From a virus: a stretch of 37,776 nucleotides of DNA. Below are positions 31,378 to 37,776 of the stretch, piece by piece. How positions within the stretch are numbered: position 1 is the stretch's first letter; every line of letters starts with the position of its first letter. The position numbers and the translations under genes were made by a program. The stretch lies in the IMG/VR virus record IMGVR_UViG_3300023082_000024, positions 1-37,776 of that record; one strand, 5' to 3'. The notes under the pieces are model-generated. The model did not search any database, was not told the DNA's origin, and saw nothing but the letters and a program-made list of their open reading frames with translations.

Positions 31378-32010
31378 ATGTCCTTTGAAATCCTTAAGAC
31401 CGCAAAGCGTGTGTTCGTCTTCGATACGGAGACAACAGGCCTGCCAAAGTTCAACCTGCCAAGCTCAGACCCAAGTCAGCCGCACCTGACAGACGTTTGC
31501 GGCCTGCTGTACAGCATGGATGGCGAACTGATTGAAATGTTCGAGCAACTGATTCAGCCGAAAGGCTGGACGGTAGAGGAAGAGGCAGCAGCCATCACAG
31601 GGCTGACAACAGATTTCCTGATGATCAACGGCGGCGATGAGAAAGAAGCCGTGGCCCGCTTCGGCCAGATGCACAAGAAAGCTGACGTTCGTGTGGCGCA
31701 CAACATCGGGTTTGATGACCGGATCTTGCGTATCGCGATCAAACGTTACTTCGGTGATGCGCCTGCTGAACGATTCAAGGCCGCTCCAGGCTACTGCACT
31801 GCGAATGCGTCAAAGCCTATTGTGAAGTGCCCGCCCACCGCCAAGATGCTGAAGAGCAGCTTCAGGAACTCGTTCAAGACACCAAACATGGCAGAAGCCC
31901 TGGATTTCTTTTATCCGGGAGAGAAGATCGGCCAAGCGCACCGAGCTCGCCCTGATGCCGAGGCCTGCGCAAAGGTGTTCTTTGCTCTGATGGCTCGCGG
32001 CGACCAATAA
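31378..32010 (+). CDS. DnaQ-like DEDDh 3'-5' exonuclease
   Basis: The 210 residues carry Exo I FDTETTG (Asp16, Glu18), Exo II HNIGFDDRIL (Asp113) and Exo III HRARPDAEA (His188, Asp193), the complete DEDDh set. Such enzymes remove nucleotides from 3' ends; phage versions act in proofreading, recombination or nucleotide recycling. No phage DNA polymerase is present, so proofreading for its own polymerase is unlikely. The start at 31378 follows CTGGAGATAGACCG, 14 bases after the ATPase stop, so the two are co-expressed. Confidence 0.88.
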   Translation: MSFEILKTAKRVFVFDTETTGLPKFNLPSSDPSQPHLTDVCGLLYSMDGELIEMFEQLIQPKGWTVEEEAAAITGLTTDFLMINGGDEKEAVARFGQMHKKADVRVAHNIGFDDRILRIAIKRYFGDAPAERFKAAPGYCTANASKPIVKCPPTAKMLKSSFRNSFKTPNMAEALDFFYPGEKIGQAHRARPDAEACAKVFFALMARGDQ

Positions 32011-32050
32011 CCAACACCGGCCACTGCGGTGGCCTTTCTGGAGAGTGACC

Positions 32051-32269
32051 ATGATCAGAAACAGAATCGAGTTCATCACCGGGCGCCGCTGGGCTGCTCA
32101 GGTGGTTGAGTCATCACTGGCGCTGCTTACCACAACTGGCGGGCGTGAGCGGATGATTGCCACGCTTCACCGGGGAACCATAGAGAAGCCAGAGAGCTAT
32201 GCGGCTGCGGTTCGTGAGTTCATCACTGAAGTTGAGGACGTGCTGGACGTTCAGGCGTTGTCGAAATGA
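32051..32269 (+). CDS. Hypothetical small helical protein (72 aa)
   Basis: Not recognised. Basic N-terminus (IRNRIEFITGRRWAAQ), then two helices (VVESSLALLTTTGGRERM; ESYAAAVREFITEVEDVLDV). The ATG follows CTGGAGAGTGACC; a GTG two codons earlier is less likely. It overlaps the next gene by ATGA. Confidence 0.62.
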   Translation: MIRNRIEFITGRRWAAQVVESSLALLTTTGGRERMIATLHRGTIEKPESYAAAVREFITEVEDVLDVQALSK

Positions 32270-32421
32270 CAGCGCCGCGCAAGAACCCCGGCAAGCTTCA
32301 ATCCAACTGCCCGGACCTGCCCAGCAAGTGCGATATCTGCGGGCTGTCCAGGAACAAGAAAGTCCACTCAAAGTGCAGCAAGATCAGACAGCGCCGCAAT
32401 GCGGCTGGAGAATTGAAATGA
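32266..32421 (+). CDS. Basic zinc-knuckle micro-protein (51 aa)
   Basis: Highly basic, with CPDLPSKCDICGLS and a later HSKCSK, giving four Cys and one His that could hold zinc; the tail is KIRQRRNAAGELK. Start and stop overlap neighbours by four bases each. The charge pattern suggests nucleic-acid binding. No family recognised. Confidence 0.6.
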   Translation: MTAPRKNPGKLQSNCPDLPSKCDICGLSRNKKVHSKCSKIRQRRNAAGELK

Positions 32422-32960
32422 CCGATATCAACTGGAGCAAAGCGCCGGAAGGCGCTACCCATTTCCATCCAGGGGCCACCACCGCTATAGGTGGCACATG
32501 CCCACACTGGTACAGGGATGGATATTTTTGCGTGACAGATTTCGAAAATGGCGGCTGGGTGGAAGACTCCGCTCCGCTGAAAGACAAGTCCGGCTACATC
32601 GCGAGACCAGTTGAATGGAATGGCGACAGCCTGCCGCCAGCTGGGACGGTGTGCGAGCACTTCGGTACAGCTGATCACACGAATTGGATTGAAGTTCAGG
32701 TCATCGGGCACGGGCATGTTCGCCACCACAACGTTGCGTTCTTTGAATACATCGACCCGAGCAAAGGAAAGGCTGGCTACAACGGCTACACGGTCAGTTA
32801 CTCGACTGCGAATAACTTCCGCCCAATCCCCACCGCTGAGCAGAAAGCAGCTGAAGAGCGCGCAACTGAGATAAATCAGATGCGCATGGATGCCGGCTCT
32901 TTGAATTCTTACCCGTTCGAGCAGCTTTACGACGCTGGCTGGCGCAAGGTGACACCATGA
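32418..32960 (+). CDS. Hypothetical modular phage protein (180 aa)
   Basis: The opening MTDINWSKAPEGATHF and PHWYRDGYFCVTDFENGGWV are typical of a widespread family of uncharacterised phage early proteins, as is VEWNGDSLPPAGTVCEHFG with a following beta-rich domain (WIEVQVIGHGHVRHHNVAFF). The end has AEERATEINQMRMDA and EQLYDAGWRKVTP. Function unknown. Confidence 0.7.
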   Translation: MTDINWSKAPEGATHFHPGATTAIGGTCPHWYRDGYFCVTDFENGGWVEDSAPLKDKSGYIARPVEWNGDSLPPAGTVCEHFGTADHTNWIEVQVIGHGHVRHHNVAFFEYIDPSKGKAGYNGYTVSYSTANNFRPIPTAEQKAAEERATEINQMRMDAGSLNSYPFEQLYDAGWRKVTP

Positions 32961-33037
32961 GGTACTTCGTTGATTGCCTGGTTGTCGGCCTCATCGGATG
33001 GGGTGTCGCGTTCTTTTTATTCGTGCAGCTCATCTAA
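32957..33037 (+). CDS. Single-span membrane micro-peptide (26 aa)
   Basis: One hydrophobic helix (VDCLVVGLIGWGVAFFLFVQ) with an N-terminal MRYF. It overlaps the preceding gene by ATGA and is the last gene of the rightward block, just before the bidirectional terminator. Function unknown. Confidence 0.5.
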   Translation: MRYFVDCLVVGLIGWGVAFFLFVQLI

Positions 33038-33042
33038 TAAAA

Positions 33043-33064
33043 AAGGCCCCTTGATTGGGGCCTT
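33043..33064. terminator. Bidirectional terminator between converging blocks
   Basis: AAGGCCCC (33043..33050) and GGGGCCTT (33057..33064) form a perfect 8-bp stem with a TTGATT loop. On the minus strand it is followed by six T, which ends the lysis genes; on the plus strand by CTTCATTTT, weaker, which ends the early rightward block. Confidence 0.88.
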
Positions 33065-33066
33065 CT

Positions 33067-33267
33067 TCATTTTGCGCAGTGGCTGTCGTACAGCTGGTTA
33101 TGGACCACGATCTGCATTTTCAGATCCTTCGCCATCGCTGCCCGGTCGGCCTTGTTCGTGCTAATCGGCTTGACCCAGCTACATGCCGTGTCAATCGGGA
33201 CGACTGTGCTTTTGCAGCTCGCGGTCAAGATCGTCATCAGTAGAAACAGAAACCTTAACTTCCACAT
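33067..33267 (-). CDS. Rz1-like outer-membrane spanin lipoprotein
   Basis: 66 residues with a signal peptide (MWKLRFLFLLMTILTASC) and lipobox LTAS-Cys18. The remainder (CSWVKPISTNKADRAAMAKD, then IVVHNQLYDSHC) matches the small lipoproteins that follow endolysin genes in many phages. It would be anchored in the outer membrane and work with the inner-membrane spanin to break the outer membrane at lysis. Its first 77 bases overlap the Rz-like gene in another frame, a classic Rz/Rz1 arrangement. SD GGAGAGAG precedes ATG. Confidence 0.78.
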   Translation of the reverse strand: MWKLRFLFLLMTILTASCKSTVVPIDTACSWVKPISTNKADRAAMAKDLKMQIVVHNQLYDSHCAK

Positions 33268-33445
33268 TTGCTCTCTCCTGCACAGCGGCTGTGATGGCTT
33301 TGGCCTGGGTGACTTCCTGTTGTTGGGTTGCCTGCTCAGCGCCTTCAGTCTTGCCTACGGACTTCCCGCGAGCATGGCCGCCAAGGAATCCGAGAATTAA
33401 CCCCCCAAGCGCGATTAGCGCGGCAATGATGGCTGTGATCGACAT
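33191..33445 (-). CDS. Rz-like inner-membrane spanin
   Basis: 84 residues: an N-terminal membrane anchor (ITAIIAALIALGGLILGFLG), then a periplasmic helix rich in Gln/Ala/Glu (EGAEQATQQQEVTQAKAITA) that can form the coiled coil of an i-spanin. It overlaps the lipoprotein gene and is coupled to the endolysin by TGATG. It is shorter than lambda Rz (153), but its position and topology fit. Confidence 0.74.
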   Translation of the reverse strand: MSITAIIAALIALGGLILGFLGGHARGKSVGKTEGAEQATQQQEVTQAKAITAAVQERANVEVKVSVSTDDDLDRELQKHSRPD

Positions 33446-33867
33446 CAGAATTTCCCCTCCCTCATGGCCTTGGATAGACGCTGAGCGCGTGCGCCAACTT
33501 GCGTGGCCCAGGTCGAGTCCAGCATTTCAAGAGAAGCTTCGGCGAACTCGCTGGCATTGACCGCAGCCAAGAACTTCTTGAAACCAGCCAATCGGCTGTA
33601 TCCGAGATTGAATGACATATTGGCGATGACTTCCTGGCGGACATCGTCAAGGTTGTCGAAGCCTGGAACCAGCTGGCGCGCATCCTTAACGGCCAGATTG
33701 ATGTCGTTGCTCAGCATCAGGTCAATCTCGTCTTCGCTGAATCCTCGATCAGTCAGGTTACGCCCGACACCACCAGTCCACTTGGGCGGCTTTGCCGTGT
33801 CCAGGTAGATCCGGCTGCGGCGACCCTCGTCCACACTGAGCTGTTTACTGAGTCTTGCCCTGTTCAT
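33445..33867 (-). CDS. Endolysin, T4-type lysozyme (GH24)
   Basis: 140 residues. Catalytic Glu14 in VDEGRRSRIYLD, Asp23 and Thr31 in WTGGVGRNL form the Glu-Asp-Thr triad of GH24 lysozymes. The rest fits the helical lobe (RQEVIANMSFNLGYSRLAGF and STWATQVGARAQRLSKAM). It hydrolyses the glycan backbone of peptidoglycan. There is no signal sequence, so it depends on the holin encoded just upstream (23-base overlap). SD GGAGGG precedes ATG. Confidence 0.9.
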   Translation of the reverse strand: MNRARLSKQLSVDEGRRSRIYLDTAKPPKWTGGVGRNLTDRGFSEDEIDLMLSNDINLAVKDARQLVPGFDNLDDVRQEVIANMSFNLGYSRLAGFKKFLAAVNASEFAEASLEMLDSTWATQVGARAQRLSKAMREGKF

Positions 33868-34081
33868 CGTCTGGCCCTCCGGACACGGCGTTCTGTTTGA
33901 TGTTTACCGCGATCACGATCAGGAAGCCCAGCAGTCCGATGATCAGCTTGTACTGGGCCAGCGGAATGACTTCCTGAAGGTTTGGCAGCGCCTCACGCGC
34001 AATCGTCAGCGCTGGAAGCGCGAGCGACAGGTAAGTGCTGTAGCGCTTCCACCATTTTCTCCACATAGGAATAGGCCTCAT
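33845..34081 (-). CDS. Putative holin (78 aa)
   Basis: Two hydrophobic segments (YSTYLSLALPALTIAREALP and YKLIIGLLGFLIVIAVNIKQ) separated by a short loop, a basic N-terminus and a charged C-terminal tail (GPDDEQGKTQ): the layout of a small two-span holin. It lies between the tailspike and the endolysin. AAGGGT lies five bases before the ATG. It would permeabilise the inner membrane to release the endolysin. Confidence 0.8.
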   Translation of the reverse strand: MRPIPMWRKWWKRYSTYLSLALPALTIAREALPNLQEVIPLAQYKLIIGLLGFLIVIAVNIKQNAVSGGPDDEQGKTQ

Positions 34082-34093
34082 GTTTCACCCTTG

Positions 34094-35992
34094 TTATTTA
34101 GTCCGAGCCACTGAGAAGCTGAAGGCGGTGTCGGTGTATGCCGATACCGAGTCCAGACGGAACCCGATGCGGAACGTGCTTTGATCGACCTTGACGCAAT
34201 AGTCAATCTTGAGCGAGCCCGTCAAGTTGTTGATGTTCGCCATGACGTGGAACCCATCTACGGTCGGCGCCCAGCCGTCTGTTTTGGTGACGGTGTACTG
34301 CCCGGCAGAGTTGCGAACGACAGCTACGCCAACAGGCGCCGTATCGATTGTGCCGTTGGCCTGGACAGACCCCGAGAGAACTGCGGAGCTGCTTGAGTTG
34401 AACGCTGGCTTGATCGATGTGGTTTCGCTGTAGGTGCAGGTGTCCCATCCGATCACTTCACAGTTAGCGCCGAAATCAATGAATGGCCTGGTGTTGGAAG
34501 GGACATAGGTGCCCGCGCTCAGGAAGCTGCATCCGTTCAGCACCAGCTTGACCTTCCCGCCGCCAGAGGATGTGACCAAAATGTTGTTGGTGGCGTACTT
34601 CCCGCTCGAAGTTCGGTTGAACAGGCACCCGTTCAGAACCACTGTCACGTTGAACGCCGTCACGTTGTCCAATTTCAGGTCGAAACCACCACCGTTGGCT
34701 TCAAAATAGGTGCCGTTCATGGTCAGGCAGGCGGTTCCGTTCGATCCGTCAAGGTTCACGGCCATGCCGCCTTTAGCCGCATCACCTTGCGTACCGTTGC
34801 CCTCGATGCTGCCGCCGATGAAGACGTTGCCGGCACCCATTGAGTTGAAGATGACGCCAGCCTGGGAGTTACCAGAAAACACGTTCTTCACGAAGGTCAG
34901 CGCGTTTGGAAGGCTGATTGCGGTCTTGTTGACCATGAGCCCGATTACACCGTTCTTCAGGTAGCAGTTGCGCATTTCGGAAGACAGAACGCCGTCGAAC
35001 TCCATTCCGTAATTCATGTATTCCGTGGAGATGTTTTCAATCGACGTGTATGACTTGTTCAGCACGTACAAGCCGATACCCTTTTGCCCGGAGGGGTAGG
35101 GCCTGCCTTTGCAGTAGACGGAAAAGTTGCCCACGCGGTCCTGGCCGTGAACCCCTTGCCCTACAGCGCCAACTACCGTCCCTTCGAACTTGAAGCACTG
35201 ATCGATGCCCGCGACCGGCGCATGCTCGAAAATGGTGTTGCCCATCGAATCGCCTAGGAAGTCAACGCGCTTGGACGGAACAGCAATCTCAGGGAAGTCT
35301 GTGCCCGCGTAGGAGACGGTTACGGGGGTGACGATCTTGTACAGGGCATCCCGGGCATTGAACAGGCCACCTTGAGACAGCGCGGCATTGATCCTTGGGC
35401 CCGCATCAGAAATGCTCGCCACCGCACCAAACTGTGAAATGTTCTCGGCCTGCGGCTGGTCCAGTTTCCAGCGTCCGCCGTCCGTGGCAACGATAATTGA
35501 TCCGCCGTTGTCCGGGGATGTCGTGTCGGCCACGTCGAGGTAATAATTCCCGCCGCCGCCGTCACCCTTGTCGTAGTAGCCCTGCACGAATACCGCTGTC
35601 GAGCCACCAGTTTTTGGCAGCGTACGGAGCGTGGAGATAGTCGCCACAATCCGGCCCGCTGTCGGGATCAGTGAAACCCCCTTGGTTGGATCGATGGTAT
35701 TGCTCAGGTCAGTGATGAACACGCCCGATGCGTCGGGGATGATCTGGTCCCAAATCAGCACGCCAGTAGCGTCATTGACCACTTGACGATAGAGCCCTGT
35801 GCCGTAGATGGCTGCCTGCCCACGCGCATCCAGAACAACCGGGTTGGTGTTCGGGATCGTCTGCGCATAATCCTGATAGGTGGCCTTCGGGGTGTTGGTG
35901 GATACGACATAATGGGCCACCTTACCGCCGACGAGAGGCTTGCCATTGATGTCTAGAAATTGCTGCTTACCGTTCGGTAAAAGCTGTGTCAT
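34094..35992 (-). CDS. Tailspike with head-binding domain and beta-helix
   Basis: 632 residues from the ATG at 35992 (AAGGGG nine bases upstream); the longer frame to 36046 has no ribosome site. Residues 1-100 form a P22-like head-binding domain (LPNGKQQFLDINGKPLVGGK, then YQDYAQTIPNTNPVVLDARG). The body has pectate-lyase-like beta-helix rungs (AISLPNALTFVKNVFSGNSQ, NVFIGGSIEGNGTQGD), with a beta-rich C-terminal domain. It should be the trimeric receptor-binding and probably glycan-cleaving spike. The 94 bases upstream, to the SLT gene stop, hold no gene. Confidence 0.85.
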   Translation of the reverse strand: MTQLLPNGKQQFLDINGKPLVGGKVAHYVVSTNTPKATYQDYAQTIPNTNPVVLDARGQAAIYGTGLYRQVVNDATGVLIWDQIIPDASGVFITDLSNTIDPTKGVSLIPTAGRIVATISTLRTLPKTGGSTAVFVQGYYDKGDGGGGNYYLDVADTTSPDNGGSIIVATDGGRWKLDQPQAENISQFGAVASISDAGPRINAALSQGGLFNARDALYKIVTPVTVSYAGTDFPEIAVPSKRVDFLGDSMGNTIFEHAPVAGIDQCFKFEGTVVGAVGQGVHGQDRVGNFSVYCKGRPYPSGQKGIGLYVLNKSYTSIENISTEYMNYGMEFDGVLSSEMRNCYLKNGVIGLMVNKTAISLPNALTFVKNVFSGNSQAGVIFNSMGAGNVFIGGSIEGNGTQGDAAKGGMAVNLDGSNGTACLTMNGTYFEANGGGFDLKLDNVTAFNVTVVLNGCLFNRTSSGKYATNNILVTSSGGGKVKLVLNGCSFLSAGTYVPSNTRPFIDFGANCEVIGWDTCTYSETTSIKPAFNSSSSAVLSGSVQANGTIDTAPVGVAVVRNSAGQYTVTKTDGWAPTVDGFHVMANINNLTGSLKIDYCVKVDQSTFRIGFRLDSVSAYTDTAFSFSVARTK

Positions 35993-36086
35993 TGGAGTTC
36001 GCCCCTTGGAATACTTAACCACTGTTTTAAGTCGTTGCCTGTCCATTGTGACAGACGTTCATAACCCGGTTTTCTGGTTCTGGTGG

Positions 36087-37776
36087 TTAGCGCTTATTTG
36101 TACCGCCGCCAGAGATGGAAGACGCCCCACCCTGGACCGCCCCCTTTTGAAGAAGAATGTTGTTCAGCATGGATTTCGTCGCCGGATCTTCAAGCGCCTT
36201 TAGGGCCTTCGCGCCGTCGGGGTTGAGCAACAGGTTGATCAGCTTGGCCTCGACATCTGGCGCTTTCGACCGCAATGCAGCACCAGCCACGTTTCCTATG
36301 GTCCCTCCAACAGACCCACCCAGAAGCGCCCCAGCGCCACCACCAACCAAATAACCAAGGCCTGTACCAATCGCGGCGGGCGTGACCGTTCCAGCAACAC
36401 CGCCGCCGCCCATGGCCTCGATCAGCTGATTGGTTGCAAGGTTCTGGAAAGTGTTGCTTCCTCGCGCCATGCCCTTGCCTGAGTTAGCCTCGCGCTGCAA
36501 GTCGGCGTGCAATGCCTTCAGCCCATTCAACTGATCGTCGCTTAAATCCTTCGCCTCGTTGGCGCCTGGAGCCTTGCGCATTTTTTCTATCTTGTTGACC
36601 GCAGCTTTTACTTTGTTTAGCGAAAACTGGCTGCTCGTCTGATCCATCAGATCAAGGTTTTGCAGATACCCTTGCGAGGTGATCGGCTTGGATAAAGTGG
36701 CGTACTGCTTGAGATAGTCCTTGAATCCAGGCGCCGCATCTTCGATTGCCGAATCGAGCGACTTGCGCACCTGAATAAGCTCACGCGATGCCAATTGGGA
36801 TACAGAGTTATCTCGACCGGAGACTTTCTCAAGCTGGTCATTGATGGATTTTCGGATGCCGTAGAGCTGGTTGACGTCGTACTGAAGCCCGTTCCCATTA
36901 ATCCCGGTCGGGATCTTGGTCCCTGGGATAAGCGGGTCAGATGTGAACTTTTGGCCAATGCTCAATTTGTCGATGACTGGCTTGAGTGCGGCTTTCACAG
37001 CGTCTCGCTGTCCTGCCTCGCTGCTCATAATCCCGCGGATAGTGCTCATGACGGGGGCGGTGTCAGCCTTGCCGGCGCCGGCAAGCGCATCCTTCAGAAG
37101 CGGAATAGCTGTCTCTTCACGCTGAGCAACAGCCTGCTCAAGCGTCTGAGCATTACCGCGCAGACCTTCGAAGAATTCGGCCCGAGCTGTATTGTTTGCC
37201 TGTTGCAGCTCATTGAAGGCGTTCGGCGCCCTGCTTTGTGCTGCGCGCTCCAGTGCAGCAATACCAGCGTTGCCGGTGGCCTGGGCCAGAGTTGGCTTGC
37301 TGCCAGGAATGATTTCGTCGAAGTTCGCGGCAGTGCGCCCGCCGCGTGAGGCAGTAGATAGCGCATCTTCAGGGCTGAAACCCGGGCCAATCGGAGGTGC
37401 TGACTGCGTGACTGCTGGTGCCGATGCCTGCCCTATAGTGGAGTCAGCTGCTCGCGCCTCGCCGCCGATAAGGCGTTCCGCCATGCGCTGGCGCCCGGCC
37501 TCGGTGAATGGATTGGTGAGCGCCTGAGCGGCATTCTTACCGCCTCGCAACAATGCAGCGCCAGCGGGAATTGCGGCCCCCAGCGCAGCACCTACCCCCA
37601 TCTGTTCGGTCAGTGGCGTATCAGATGCGCCGGACAGCAGCGCAGCGCCAGCAGCACCTTGAGTGCCAAGGTTTGCCATCCGCGACAGAGTTCCACCACC
37701 ACCAGAAACGAAATTTCCCACAGCTTGAGCAGCGGGTGCTGCCCCAGCCAGAGCAGGCGTACCGCGCATTGCCCCG
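36087..37776 (-). CDS. SLT-domain ejection protein, 3' part (continues at 1..1059)
   Basis: This is the C-terminal portion (about residues 311-872) of the gene whose start is at 1059; the frame runs off the right end and is completed by the left end after removing the 126-base overlap. The internal Met at 37769 is therefore not a start. The segment is helical and Ala/Gln-rich (NELQQANNTARAEFFEGLRG) with a glycine-zipper-like stretch at about 766-812 (GTGLGYLVGGGAGALLGGSV). Such a stretch could insert in or span a membrane during DNA ejection. P22 gp16 is 609 residues, so this protein is long for the group. Confidence 0.9.
   Translation of the reverse strand, partial: GAMRGTPALAGAAPAAQAVGNFVSGGGGTLSRMANLGTQGAAGAALLSGASDTPLTEQMGVGAALGAAIPAGAALLRGGKNAAQALTNPFTEAGRQRMAERLIGGEARAADSTIGQASAPAVTQSAPPIGPGFSPEDALSTASRGGRTAANFDEIIPGSKPTLAQATGNAGIAALERAAQSRAPNAFNELQQANNTARAEFFEGLRGNAQTLEQAVAQREETAIPLLKDALAGAGKADTAPVMSTIRGIMSSEAGQRDAVKAALKPVIDKLSIGQKFTSDPLIPGTKIPTGINGNGLQYDVNQLYGIRKSINDQLEKVSGRDNSVSQLASRELIQVRKSLDSAIEDAAPGFKDYLKQYATLSKPITSQGYLQNLDLMDQTSSQFSLNKVKAAVNKIEKMRKAPGANEAKDLSDDQLNGLKALHADLQREANSGKGMARGSNTFQNLATNQLIEAMGGGGVAGTVTPAAIGTGLGYLVGGGAGALLGGSVGGTIGNVAGAALRSKAPDVEAKLINLLLNPDGAKALKALEDPATKSMLNNILLQKGAVQGGASSISGGGTNKR
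37651..37776. repeat. Terminal direct repeat, right copy (126 bp)
   Basis: This sequence is identical to 5..130. Immediately inside, base 37650 is A where the left copy has G, which defines the limit of the match. See the left copy for interpretation. Confidence 0.95.

Noticed and set aside
36087-37769. Independent 560-residue gene starting at the Met at 37769
   Set aside because: The frame stays open to the window end and continues into the left end through the overlap to an ATG at 1059 with an SLT domain; the Met is internal.

Overview
The window looks like one complete genome of a tailed double-stranded DNA phage with P22-type morphogenesis (short tail, podovirus). Terminase, portal, scaffold, coat and the gp4-like and gp10-like tail proteins occur in P22 order, followed by three ejection-type proteins and a tailspike. 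The ends share an exact 126-base overlap (5..130 = 37651..37776). One gene is cut by the window ends: its 5' part lies at 1..1059 and its 3' part at 36087..37776, and the frame is preserved when the overlap is joined. The molecule therefore closes to a circle of about 37,646 bp. The moderately GC-rich sequence and the early-gene families suggest a Pseudomonas or related gammaproteobacterial host. That host call is inference.

On the circle there are two transcription blocks diverging from one control region (24022..24186). The leftward (minus) block starts with a small Cro-like HTH gene. It continues with an O-like initiator carrying an iteron origin inside its coding sequence, a DnaB-like helicase, many small early genes, a RusA resolvase and a DUF2829/Tad2-like protein. 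It then runs through packaging, capsid, tail and ejection genes, crosses the junction, and ends with tailspike, holin, endolysin and spanins. The rightward (plus) block (24187..33037) begins with a string of tiny translationally coupled genes, several coding for zinc-ribbon or single-membrane-span peptides. It continues with a Cas4/RecB-like exonuclease, a RecT-like annealing protein, a protein with two FtsK-gamma-like winged helices, an SbcC/Rad50-like ATPase and a DnaQ-like exonuclease. The two blocks meet at a bidirectional terminator (33043..33064).

No integrase, CI-type repressor, tRNA gene or CRISPR array was seen, so the phage is probably virulent or a derivative of a lambda-like temperate ancestor that kept the Cro/O/P-like layout.

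Points most worth a second look are: the Tad2-like putative anti-Thoeris protein; the 19-bp iterons within the initiator gene; a structured non-coding leader whose layout recalls C4/P4-type antisense RNA; an SMC-like ATPase lacking the usual Walker B glutamate and paired with a DnaQ exonuclease; a 2OG-Fe(II) oxygenase and a GNAT acetyltransferase inside the virion operon; a second tailspike-like protein between portal and scaffold; and a recurrent CTGGAGA..GACCATG start-site box on both strands.
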